From: Chaetorhynchus papuensis
Lineage: Eukaryota; Chordata; Aves; Passeriformes; Rhipiduridae
Length of the DNA stretch: 64,000 nucleotides
NCBI GenBank assembly: GCA_013396525.1
Contig: VWYX01001275.1
Location: 62,001 to 126,000 of the forward strand
Reading direction: 5' to 3'
Shown here: one piece after another, positions 49,441-61,859 of the stretch
How positions within the stretch are numbered: position 1 is the first letter of the stretch
Layout: every line of letters starts with the position of its first letter
Notes under the pieces: model-generated
Databases searched by the model: none
Seen by the model: the letters and a program-made list of their open reading frames with translations, nothing else
Told to the model about the DNA's origin: nothing
Program-made: the position numbers and the translations under genes

Positions 49441-52400
49441 TGAGGCACTTTTAGATATGCTAATAATCTTAAGAGTTCCTAAGAACTAGGTATTTGTTTT
49501 TAATACCTAGCATAGCTGGTATGTTTGGCGTGGTCTTAATCATGGTCTGGCTAAAAAGAGAAGCTTCCCTTTCAGTCAGCTAGCAACGTTCCAAGCAAAT
49601 TTTCTGTATTAAAAATGCTATTCATGGCACATATTTTAAAAGCAGCATATTCTTCAGCTTGCCAGCCAGCCACCTTCTGAATACAGAGCACATGAAATCC
49701 CTGGGTCACACATTTATGAAACCTGTGGCCCCATGGGCTTCTTAAGTTACCAAGGATCTGTGATTTATGACAAGAAGCAGCCTTGACTGGATTTGACCAG
49801 GGTTAGAAGTGCTTACACATGCAGGTAAGGTGTCAGGTCAGAGGGCTTGGGAATCCCCAGCACAGGCTGGAACAAGCACCAGGGACACTCCACTCTAGAG
49901 ACTTCCAGCTACTGTCTAGTACAGCACAGTGCTTTCCAGTAGAGCATGAGCTAACTTGGCTTGGCTTACTGTGCTCACCAGAATCACACTAGTTCAGATG
50001 AGGCAACATACCAAAATCCACTGCTAACCTGACACACATGGAAAAATGGAGAACAAAAGGATATAAGAACAAAGAGAAATAAGTACACATGGGGCATTGC
50101 AAAGCCAGCCACCTGCTTGTGCTGCCAGCCCTCTCCCTTCATGTGTGGACCCTGCAGGAATGCGAGGGAGAGAAGCACAACTGCAGGGGAAATTATCTCC
50201 CATGCTGGTGATGCAGAATGAAGAAAGCTCTATCTCCAAACCCATGTGGGGAGTAGGATGGTGCTAAGCTCTGCCTTAAATCTTCTTTCGTTGGGAAAGT
50301 CCTGGCAGGATGGATCAGGGATTCTGTGGAAACCCAATTTAAATATGAAAACATACAGAGTACGTATGAAAATTAATGCACAGTTCAGGGCCCTCTGTGC
50401 TGGGCTGGGGCTCACTTCTGACAAGCTTACACTAAGAAGCAATTAACTTTGAAAATGAGCTGATTGGACCAAGAAAGTGAGGCAAAAATTTTCTGACAGC
50501 CATTTCAGGCCAATTTCAGTTATTTGACACTATTTCAACATATTCCATTTTTCATCTGCTACTGTTGTGTTTTTCCCTAAAACAGTGACAACCTTAAATT
50601 CCTCAGGCTTTGGAGATTTTGGAAGAATATGGATAAACTCATTAGCAGGAGAAAAATGATCACTGAATGAATTAATCTGCATAGACATTTAAATGGCTAC
50701 TTGCAGACATTTCTTTCTCTGAAAGGAGTAGAACAGTTTCCTTTTGAAATTACTGCCTGAAACTCTCTCGTGCTTTGGAGAACAATTTGCTGACAGTTCA
50801 CATTGAGTTTTCTTCACGTGACCATGGTTAGTTTGAAAATAACTGAGGTAAAACTTCACCAAATGCCTTGTTCCCAGTCACACTAGCTCCTGAGCTTGTC
50901 TCTTGCTGAAAGCTTTCACTTCTTGGTCTCAGTTTTGACATCCCAGTTTTTCAGCAGGGTATGGAGACTTCGGCAGTTGTCAGCCAAGCGCAGAAGTAAG
51001 GTAAGTATAAGCCTTTGGTAAAGGGAAGGAGACAGATGCATTAGCTACCTGCCAGAATGGAAATTTACCAGGGGTGTGTCTGTCTGACCCAGCTCAGCAC
51101 CAGGTGGTTTTGTGCCACAGACATGCAATGTCTGCCTTGGCACTCAAGGCTGGCACACAGGGAGTTATTGTGCAAAGGATGGAAATAATGGAAGGGATGA
51201 CAGCAATTTTAGATGCTTTCATCTTCTGGGAGCCCTGGCTGCTACAGCAGATGAGCCCTTCTGTCTTGAAGACAGCACGCTGGGATGAGCCCCTGTGAGC
51301 TGCTCCAGGGTCACTGGTGCTCCTACAGTGTGGTACCCACCATACAGATTCACCAGTCACTGGCAGCAATCCGGTCCAGCATCTGGATTGAGCTTTGAGG
51401 AATCCCTTGGACAACACGCTCTAATGCCCTCATTAATAAAATTATAGTCCCTGTGAATTGGTGCCTGTGACATTTCCAGGGGATAAGACATACGCTCATC
51501 CCCACTGAATACACGTACATTGATTAATTACACCCTGATACGTGTGCATTGGCTGTCCTGTGGATGAGATACACCACGGTTAAGCAGCAAAGGCACAGCA
51601 TCCTTGGGGCTGAGACATGCACCGTGGACAGTCGTGGGCTGGCGAGCAGTCACAGGCTGCTCAGCATACCCGGGAAAGCAGCAGACCTGCAGGTTACGCC
51701 TCATGCAATAACCATAATCCTTGTACAGCCATTTCCGGGTCCCACGCAACACACACAGAACAGCTAAGCAAGCAGTTGCTTCTCCATGTGAAAATAAAGA
51801 AAGTCAAGGAAAAATAAAAATACAGCAACAGCATTCATAAAGCCCCACACGCTCAAGGGCACTGGGATCAGGCAGCTCTGCTGCAGCGAAAGGCCTTTCA
51901 TGCCACTTCATGTGTGCGTGCCAACAGCACCCTCGTGAATTGCTAACTTGTCCTTTAGGAGGGAGTTAGATAAATGAGATTCCAATATCAGAGCTAATGC
52001 TCCTTTGAAGTGTCACTTTGCCTTTGTGCACTTCTGTCTCTGCATTATCAAAATGTCTTCCACGAAGCTTTATTATCACTGATAATGTAGAACTAAGAGG
52101 CAAATTTTTCTATTCAAGGATTGAGTAGTTAAAAAAAACAATACTTCCCTGGATACTGGAAAATCAAATAGAAGACTCCAGGGCAGAAGGGCTAATTAAA
52201 AAAAAAAAAAAAGGCTGCTTTACTATGAAAACCCTTGAGGGGAGATAAAAGCTGAAGGGAGGTGCATGCTTGAATAATAAAGCCTTAATGAGTTTGGGTC
52301 CATGTCTAATACAAAGCATTGATTTTTGGCTGCTTGATGAAGTTAGCTATTTAATTAGAAAATTTTAATTTAAATGGACACTGCCCACTAAGATCACTCT

Positions 52401-52837
52401 GTTGGAGAAATCTCTAGTGCTGTCATAAGTAACTACTATTTTTTTTTTGAAAAAGGAAAGCGACAGGAGCAAAAAAAATCCTTTGGGCAATCACTTTATT
52501 TCATACAGCTGGCAGAATTAGTTGTCTTAGCTTCTCTCTTTGCTGTGTCCACTCCTTGTGTGCTTTGTTTGGTCTCTCAGTAGCTCATCGGGAGTAGAAG
52601 GTGGCTGGAGAAATATAATTTAAAAGGTAACAGGAAGACGTGACTGTAAAACACCAGCAAAATATAGAAGCTGGCTATATAGAACCCAGGAACAGGAGGT
52701 ATTTCCATGATAATCTCACTTTACTCCAGTTTGAGAGTGCCCACTTAAGTAGGGGTGAATTAGACACATCATTGTCAGGGCAAATACTTTGTTTTATTTA
52801 GAAAGGACAGGCCAGGAGTTCGTCTGGGCCACTGACA
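49441..52837. other. Unassigned noncoding sequence with AT-rich blocks
   Basis: No exon or element is recognised. Three good 5' splice-site sequences on the + strand (one just left of this stretch at 48905, then 49825 and 51001) could belong to a noncoding transcript but prove nothing alone. AT-rich blocks at 50440-50830 and 52040-52440 look like possible conserved noncoding DNA. An A15 run lies at 52198-52212. Confidence 0.45.
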
Positions 52838-52886
52838 CACCTCAAGATATTGAGAATAGTGCTCGGCTAGTCTTAATATCTTGAGG
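52838..52886. repeat. 14-base perfect inverted repeat, 21-23 base loop
   Basis: CACCTCAAGATATT at 52838-52851 is the exact reverse complement of AATATCTTGAGGTG ending at about 52888. A 10-base inverted pair (TGAGTCATCT at 52938 and AGATGACTCA at 52977) and a 7-base pair (CATCTGA/TCAGATG at 53037-53052) follow within 170 bases. Confidence 0.85.
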
Positions 52887-55800
52887 TGATATCTGAGCTT
52901 GTGGTTTGAGCTTCCTTTGTAGAAAATGGGAAGAGCGTGAGTCATCTCACCCCAATGCGGACGTTTCAAAGAGGGCAGATGACTCATGCCTACAAGTACC
53001 TATTTCACTGATGATAAAGGCCAGCTCAGATGGAGACATCTGATGTCAGATGAGATGATTCCCACCTTGACTGGGGAGATTACTGATGCAAAACCTGAAG
53101 TTAGACAAAGAACAACAGACACAGACTGCTCAGCACCTGTATGATATGTTACCCTAACTGGGGACTTGGTGAGAAACCTTGTGTCTGATTGCGTTCTCGC
53201 ATTGATGTACACCAGCTAGAGAAGAAGGTCACCATTCACTCAGGTCTCTTCTGCTATGCTTCTACCTTTCAGGAATGACCACCTGGATCAGTTTAGCAGA
53301 GGCAAGGTTGTGGGTTAAACCCTGTGGCCCAGATTATGCAATCGTTCAGACGGGTGGCTGTAGCGGTTGATTTTAGTCTGAGCATCTGTGAAAACCATGC
53401 CAGCAGACACAGGAGTACATGGTGTAGGAACACGAATGTTAGCAAGGCAGCAGGTTTTCAGAATTAAGACAGAACCAAGCAGTTTCTCCCTTTTTCAAAC
53501 CCCCTGTCTTCAGTCATCAGGCCTTGTCCTCCTCAGACTGTGACAAATGGTGACAGTGGCCACTGGTTCATCCAACAGGTGAGATCCAACTGCAAGGGTC
53601 GCTGAAGAGATCATCCAGAAACTCCTGTTGGTGACTCTAACACCGTGACATGCTTAGGAGGCAATCTCTGTAGCATCACCCAGGAGCTCAGCCTAATCAT
53701 AAGTATCAACAAAGACGGTTTTCCCCCAGGGTCACAATCTCCCTGAGGGGCCACCTAAATAGGGGTTGTCAAGTTTATCAGTTGTGGCACCATTCCTTCA
53801 AATCAGCAGTAAATGCTGCATTCCAAAAGCAAACCTGTCATTTAGTCATCTACAAAGTTGTCTTTGGAATGGATGAAGGATTCAGGGCTCAGCCAAATTG
53901 AGTGCATGTCTGATGCATGTTATTTCTGCTCTCCTCCTCCATGGATGGTTATTTCGGGCTCTGTAGAGTTGCCCAACTCAGCTCCCCCAAATGCTGCCCA
54001 TACTGGGTTCTGGGTATGTGTTACATGGACATGTCATTGACACTGAGACTGTGTCTCAGGCATCTAAAATTCATGTACCCATCCCGTAGCTCTGCACATT
54101 CCTTACAGATTGGTGTGCTTTCACGTGACTGCACAAAGGGTTGATGCATGTTGGCTAAAATTAGCTACAAAACATCCAGGAAACGGGCAGTATAACAACA
54201 TCCATTAATCATAATAATACTTGTAATACTTCTCTAGTTTCTGAGACAAAACCTGTTTAACCATTCAAACGTCACAGGGAAATTCTGCTGCTAGGGCTCA
54301 CCAGCATTACAGAGCAGACCCTGGTGCTGAAGTTTGCTGCAAGTGTTGTCTCACACAAACACATTGCACTGTCAGCAGCAGAGCAAATAGATATTGAATT
54401 CCTGCAAGATGTTTGTCCTATTTCCCCTCATTGGCCTCCAGCTATGCCCTCCACAGCACTCCCAGCTTCCGCCCAGCTCATCTGACAAAGTAACAAGGTC
54501 TGTGATGCTGCCCCTTCGGAGTCCATGCACTGAAGGGAAGTAGGATTCCAGAGAGCTGATCTCTAAATTGCTGTTTATCCATATAGTTTGCAATTTCACC
54601 ACTTGTGGAAGATGGGTAGGACAAAAGAAGGGTCAACACATGCAATTTTGCACTACTGCAGAATCTGATATGGTACAAAACAACACTGCAGGCACAAAGG
54701 CTTCACCTCAGAGACCAGAGGAGGAAAGGAGTTGTGTGCCAAATTTTCCTTTTTGATATCAATGACAAGTGTTTTGAAATCCTCTCATTTAAAACTACGT
54801 TGGCATATTTGTTTTCTCTCTCTCAGGTTTGTTGGTGATGTTCAGTGTTGAAACCAATTCTCAGTTTGCTCCATTCCTGGCAACTCTTGAGTTCCACCTG
54901 TATGCCAGCAATTGCAGCTACTACGGGCAAAAGGGTTTAGAGATCCAACTTGCCAAGTCCTACATTGTTCTAGTTCAGGGGCTATGAGTTTTGATGAGCA
55001 CTCACAGATTGTTGAGATTGTTCTTCTTGACTATGCAAGTTCCCAAATAGAAATATTATTACCTATATCCATCAAGCCTCTCATTAATTCAAATCCTGCC
55101 CTCTAACAAAAAAAAACATATAATGACTCCTAAGGGAGAAGGTTGCTTCTGAGTCACTGACAGAACAGCTTGTTCCCTGGTCTCAAGGGCTCCCCAGCAT
55201 ATTTGGCCTTTATTATCCCCTCCTTCTGGTTTTATGAGTCCTCTCTTGGATTACAATCAGCTGCCAGAGTCCTGCAAGGTGGCAAGAAATGAACAGGAAC
55301 ATCTGGGTATTTCTCTTAGAGCTGCCAATCACTGTCACTGCTGAGTAAATGACCTGGTGCTCATTCACACTGCCAAGTAGCACTGAACATGAGTTTGGGG
55401 CATCTTTCAGCAAAGAAATGTAAAATTATGGATCTGTCCTTATTTTTGTTTTTTTTGGAGGCTATTGGTCAGAAATGATTGGGCATTGGAATGTGCATGT
55501 TATAACATGGCAAGATAGCTAGCCATTCAATGACCTAGCTAATGAGAAAAGATGATCTCAGTCTGTTTATGAGAAGCAAAATGCTTCCAGCAGTGCCCAG
55601 ATGGCAAAACAACTTGGTGTGTGGTAGCATTTCACTTCCACATGACTGGGTGGAATCCTGTGTGAGAAACAGCAATGCTGAGCCTTAGCCCTGGAAATCC
55701 TCACACGTGCTTGTGATTGCCTACAAAGGCGAGTTTCATCCAAAAGCTCCTTGCTGCTGGAATATGAGGACCGTGGTGGGCCACTGCTGCTGTGGTGTGA

Positions 55801-56101
55801 AGACTTGCCATTCTCTTGTGACAGTGATGAGTGTCTCTAATGAACATCTGAGTTGCTCCCCTCCTTAGATGAAGGCAAGAGCAGGCCTGACTGGATGTGT
55901 TAGCATCACTGCTCACTTTCTGGCGAGCGGGACATTAACTCATCGTGACATGGGGAGCAGCAAGATTGGGTTTGTAGCTTCTGCTTGTTTGTTTTATTGT
56001 TTAAGCTAAGAGAACTGTAATGAGATAAAGTACCCTCTAGAAAAAGCTAATTGGATTTGAATAGCTTAATTAATGGAGACAGTCACCTACATAACCCCTT
56101 T

Positions 56102-56115
56102 CCCCCCCCCCCCCC
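56102..56115. repeat. Poly-C run (14 bases)
   Basis: An uninterrupted C14 in otherwise AT-rich sequence. It could form i-motif or G-quadruplex-type structures, and its length is error-prone in sequencing. Confidence 0.95.
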
Positions 56116-57672
56116 AAGTAATGGGGATCTACAGTCTGCAAGAAGTAAAAATCAGCACAGTTTGTGATACAGAACTCGGGTATTGGTTAACAACAACATC
56201 ATTAATGGCTGATGAGGAACTGGAAATAGTTCTTCTGTTCAGGTAGGTTATATGTACATTCAAATGTCATGAGCCATACAGCAAAATATTCACCAAGAAC
56301 AGGGAAAATTTAGTTTGGGATTTTTTCTTTTCAAAAAAATACAACCCAGTTATAAATGAGAGTTAAAATATGACAAAATGATGAACAACCAGCAGACATC
56401 TACTTCATGGTTGAGTGCTTGTTGAAGGTCTTCATCTGAAATGAAAATATTTCCCATTTAACCTGAAGAAATTTTCTTGTGATTACTGTTAATATTGATT
56501 AAGCTGATGAACTTGCAGTTGTAGCATTCTTAGCCACAACTTAACAACAGTGAAAGGAGAACATTTGTGTCACATTCCTGCTGCCTGTTGGAGCAGGAAA
56601 AAGATATAATCCAGGTATGGTAGTAGAGGTATGGCTGTTCTCTAAACTGTCACCTCCTATAGTCTTCAGGAATCACCTGAACCAGGTAATGCTTAGCTGA
56701 TAGTAAATTTGAAAAATGTCTTTCTCAGAGTAAACGGGGGAATTTACAGAGCAGGAGCAGAATTTCCCCTCCCTCAGACTACAAGGGCAAGAGGTATTCA
56801 GAAAAGAAAGAGCATTGCTTTAGGCAGTTGGGAGGGAGGGGAGAATGATGATGGGATGGGACACACACAAGACCACTGGCTTGGGAGAGACTTCAGAGGT
56901 GCTGGGAGAAATAAGAGACACATTAATGGAAGCTGTAGAGTGTTCGAAATTTCCTTTCAGCTTGCCTAAAGTGTGCCCTGCCAGACTGGAACTGTGATGG
57001 ACCAAGGGACGGAGTTAAGGTTGTAACACTGACAATTCTAGTGTTCAGTCATGACACTCTGTACCATTTTGTCAGTGTTAGGTGGGATGTTTCTATGGAA
57101 CACAGCTCTTCTGTTAGGTTTCCATAGGGTTTCCCTTTAAAGTAGAACCCCGCTCTTAGCAGAACTTCGGCATACCCAGGACTTTACCTTCTGAAGTCCC
57201 TGCTGGTACTAAGGAAGCTTCAAGCTGCTGGGAACTGGAATGTTCCTGCCTCCTGAGGTATCTCTGACTATGTCCATGATGAGGCATGGCTTCCTGGAGA
57301 CTCTTGCTTTGGCACTTACACACTGCTAATTGTAGGGCTGACAGACCGGCTTTATCACCATGTGATGAAATCAGGCATGATCTTAATTGTCTTGCAGGGT
57401 TCAGATTTTTTAAGTGCTCAGTGCTTATACCGTGTGTTGGAGAGGTCTCTTTGGAAATCAGGTTTACTGTGAAGATCAGTATCAGGTCTCCTTTCAAGTG
57501 CAAAGTACAGAAACAAGCTACTGTGCAGCAGTGTAACAGGACATCTCTTCCCATTGTTTTCCCTTTGATTAAGAGACAAAGGAGTCCATGGCTGAACTTC
57601 TGCCACTTGCCAGATGTCCTTTTGGCTACGCTGCTAAACTGCACAGATCGCCATGATTTCATTTGCTTCCTC

Positions 57673-57693
57673 TTTTTTTTTTTTTTTTTTTTT
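57673..57693. repeat. Poly-T run (21 bases)
   Basis: T21 followed by AG. It resembles a polypyrimidine tract plus acceptor, but no exon with coding character follows, and it is read as a homopolymer. Confidence 0.95.
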
Positions 57694-60600
57694 AGTCATA
57701 GTGGCCTAGTAGTGAGAGGAAATATTTGAACCCTGTTGTTCAGCAGATTTCTGGACATTCTAACAAACGCTTTCTGAAAAGTCATATTGATCTGGTGAGT
57801 TGTAATCAAGTGGTCTTAATGTCACTCTAATATTTCAGATTTCTGCAAGTCTGTTGAAACTGTATCCTTCTGCAAACAAGCTCAGAATCCCTTTAACCAA
57901 TGTTACAGCTTTTTGAGTCAACAGGCACAGCTTCTAACACATGTGAAACCTAAGTTTGGCTCCTACTTCTCCTTTTCTTTTCTTTTTTTCAAGTCTCCTT
58001 ATTCATTTTCACCACCACATTTAATGCATTGGTCCTGAATATCCTTAACAGAGTAAACATGTTAAAGACCTCGTGCTCATGAAGCATCCTGTCACAAAGG
58101 GGTTTTCCTTGGAATATAACTGACACCTTCAAATTTGTCTTCTTTACACAACTAAATCTATTCTAATGAGGTCCCTTGTGCCAAGAGCATTTTCTGTTCT
58201 CCAGTGTTAAATCCCCTTGCGGGTCTCTTCAGGCCTTTGGAGCAGTCAGGCCCATCATTGCTGGTAATCAGTGACAGCTCCCCTGAACAAACGTGGGCCC
58301 TGGTGGCACTCGCTCCACAAACCAATGCCAGGCTAATGAGGCAGCATGAGCAGGGCCTTTTTCTTTGACTGAACTTTGGGAATGCCAATTCCCTTCTCAT
58401 CCTCCTTAAGCAATTTGGTTTTTGGCAGATATGGCAGGGAAACTCTGGACCGGAGATACAGCTCTCTTGAAAACACTACTTTTACTTTTTCATGAATATT
58501 TGCCTACAAGAATGCCCAGGTAGTTATAAAAGCGGACAATCCATTCTGGGACAAGAAACCCAATTGCACTGTACACAGAAAAGGGATTTAAGACATAAGT
58601 GGAGCATGAAAGGGCCAACTGTCTGACCAGGGATTATACAGAAAATTCCCAGCAGATGTTAATTTCCCAGAGGTAACAGAAAACCTCGGGAAGCAGAAGA
58701 TAATGTAGTTAGGCCTTGAAGCTCTGTTGTCTTAGAGGGCTGAAAAAATTAAAAATTGAGCTTTTCCCACAACTTCAGTCCAGGTATTAAGATAGTTCCT
58801 CAGTAGGAACAGAGCCCAGTTTTCACTTAGTGCAGGGCCTTATGTTATGTCTGGTCAACAAATTTATACATCTTATTTTGCAAACCTACAGTCACAGAGA
58901 TTAACAAAACCCAGAGGTGACAAAATGTATGTAAATTAGAATCTTCCTCAGCAGCCACTAACTCTACTGCTTTTCAAATGAAAAGCATGAAAGTATATTC
59001 TTGACTATGTTTATGTAAAAGAAAAGGTGCTATGTCTGCAAAATGTCCATTTACACAACAGCCAGCTCTTTTTCTGAGAACTCATATCAGGAAACTATTA
59101 AAATAAATCACAAAGTAAATTAATAATTTAGAGATCTCATTTGTATGAATCCACTTCGTAAAATATGTGTATGTGTGAAATGGAAGTCAACTGACCATAA
59201 AACAAAGCAAAAAGACATGAGCTCACTGTGGAAGAAAAGCTATTTTTAGTCAAAATTTAAAGAGATGCATTCTATTCAAGGCTTCATATCATGCTCTATT
59301 AAATTATAAGAGTGAAAACAGGTTTTGATTTAAGAAGAGATAGCACAGCAAGATGCGACGTGTCAGAAATGTAATTGTGTAGCGGGTGCTGATGTTCTGC
59401 TTGTCTTCAATTTGTTGGAGCTGACCAAACAGGGAAGATGGTCATAGCCAGGAGAATCTTAACCCTCAAGAGTCCAATCCCACAGCTCTTACATACAGCA
59501 GCAATGTTTCCCTCTTATGTAATCAATAAGGCAATTACTTAAGAATTCACAGCAAATAAATCCCTCAAAGTACAATTTTAGTCACTGGGGCTGGAGGAGA
59601 CAGCTATCTCTGAAAATTAAGCCAAAAAGATCAAACCCACAAATAATATAGGCATGGATAGAGTACCTCTCAAAGGCAAATGAAGCCTGGGTGTCATACA
59701 ACTAAATATACATTACAAATCTGGCTCCAAGTGCTGGTAACACCCATCCCTGTCTTGCCACGTTCCAGCAGAATTGGTGAACCCGGTTACCTCCAAGGAG
59801 CTTGACTCGTCTGCAGGACACTCATAACTTCTCTTGTGGCACAGCAGCCTCTTTCAGTCTCAGTCCCACACAGGTCTTTTTGCATCTCGGTTGCCAAAAT
59901 CCAACATACAGGCAGCTTGAGCAGAGGCAAAGAAATGTATGCATAAATAAAAAAAGAAAACTATTCTGGGGTTAAAATTCTATCTCCAACACAAGGTTTG
60001 ACAGGCCTGGTCATTTGAAGGAGAGAAAGGAAAGACAAGTTTTGACTTCTGTGATCCAAAATGGCCAACCTCAGGCTCCTTACAGAGTCAGTGGAGAAAG
60101 GCAGTACCCAAGAAACAGAGGTTGCAATACCAAATGAGGGATTACAGTGGCCAAGCAATTACCACATCCTGAAAAATGAGTGTAAGCTTGGTGGGCTGAA
60201 AGGCTTTTGGAAGATAGCTATCATTGACCATAAGTGGAGGATGCCAACCTTTTCCTCCTTAGTCTCAGGACTGATTTTCATTCAGAAGACTACCTTTCTG
60301 ACTAAGATTTATAATTCCAGCCTGTACCACAGGATAAATGCACATGTAGAGGGACAAACACAAATGAGCATAGCTAACCTGAAGAGGACATTTAGGACAT
60401 ACATCGATACTGCCCTAAAAAGTACAGAAAAAATACCTAAAATTGCTTTCTAGTTTATTCCTGTGTCTCTCTTCACTGCCAAGTCAGAGAAACAATTCAT
60501 TGATTCCCTACTGACAGCAATAAGTGACTTTTCATTGGAAAATAGATGCTCCTGGTGACTTCTGAGGGTGTTGCAGAAAAATGCTGGAAAATTAACAGGT

Positions 60601-61809
60601 CCTTAATATTTGTGTTCTTATGGTTGTAATCATAGTGAGGAGGACTAGAGAGAGGCCCTCACTATGCTAAAAAAACTCAGCAACTGTCCACATTGTTTAG
60701 AAATTAGGACATCTGGTATCTAAAGAGGAGTTGAATAATGTACTCATTAAACTTCAATTCATAATGCTTTTCTCCTGAACTGCAGTGCTTAGGAATGGAA
60801 CTCTTCTGGAAAAGTTGGCCAGAAGAGCCAGCATGTGGTTCCAAAGTACTCCTATTTACCAAGACAACTATTCTGGATAGGTAGCAAATCCAAAGGCAAC
60901 AGGAGAAAATGAGAAAAGAAGGAAAGGAACCGAGCATTTAACTTGATAAACATCTTAGGAGGCTTGCCTGAAATTAGTTGATGAATATGTGGTCTGCTTG
61001 GCCATGTACTTACGTCAACCCTTGCTTTTCTTCTAGGCTTTTCCTCTTAACCCATAATATGACAGGGTCATATTTATTTGGTGCTGCCCACAAGGCTAAA
61101 GGGCATTTGATGATGGGTTAAAGATGGAGAGAAAATCTCAGTAAATGCCATTTTCAATCTGAGGGAGGTAATAACAAGAGTGACTCATTTTGAGAACAGT
61201 GAGCTTTCTGAGCCACAGTATCCATTTACCTGGAGGTCTGATGTAGCTGATGTTTACTCCAGAATTTTGTCTATGGTGGGTTCTGACTTGCAGAGGTCTG
61301 GGAAAATAAGTTGGAGGGAAAACAAATCAGGTGGTTTTCCTCTCTTGCATCCATGCTGCCAAAGGAAAAGATAAGCAAATCCTGCAAAAACTGACAGGAG
61401 ACCTGTTTCCCTTCAAACTGCTTTGTGCTTAGCACTGGTGTTTTGCTGCAAGTTATCTGTTGCATATGACTAGGTCATTTCATCACAAGCATGTGTTTTA
61501 CTTGCCATAAAATAAAATTTTTAGCTCCTTCAAAGTTCTTTCTTGTTCCAAGCTTTGCTTTTCCTTTAAAATTGCTCACGTGCTTTGAATGCAGAGTGCC
61601 CTGTGTGTGACTTCACTACTCCATTAGATGCAGAGAGGGCAGATCTGGGGATACAGTGGGGCAACAGATTGGCCAGCGTGTGCTCAGGTTTGTAATTGCC
61701 TGTTCCTGGCTCCTCTGGAAACAATGGAGGAGCAGAAGCAGCTGGTCTGCAGAGGAGATGAGGCGTAACATCTCCCTGGGAGCGCCGCCTGCCCCAGCAC
61801 CTCTGGCCC

Positions 61810-61859
61810 TGCCAGTCCTGGGCTGTCTTGCCAGTCCTGGGCTGTCCTGCCAGTCCTGG
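61810..61859. repeat. 19-base minisatellite, about 2.6 units
   Basis: Unit TGCCAGTCCTGGGCTGTCY repeated twice with one change, then a partial third copy running into CCAGGCCAGGCC. Confidence 0.9.

Noticed and set aside
57660..57720. Poly-T tract plus AG as a 3' splice site
   Set aside because: No coding or conserved exon follows; a homopolymer explains it.
57156..57729. 168-codon minus and 147-codon plus overlapping frames
   Set aside because: No domain in either; mutual overlap and a poly-T run argue for chance.
60061..60453. 130-codon open frame on the + strand
   Set aside because: Sequence is not recognised, there is no splice or promoter context, and the surroundings are AT-rich noncoding DNA. 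Cross-species codon analysis would be needed to revive it.
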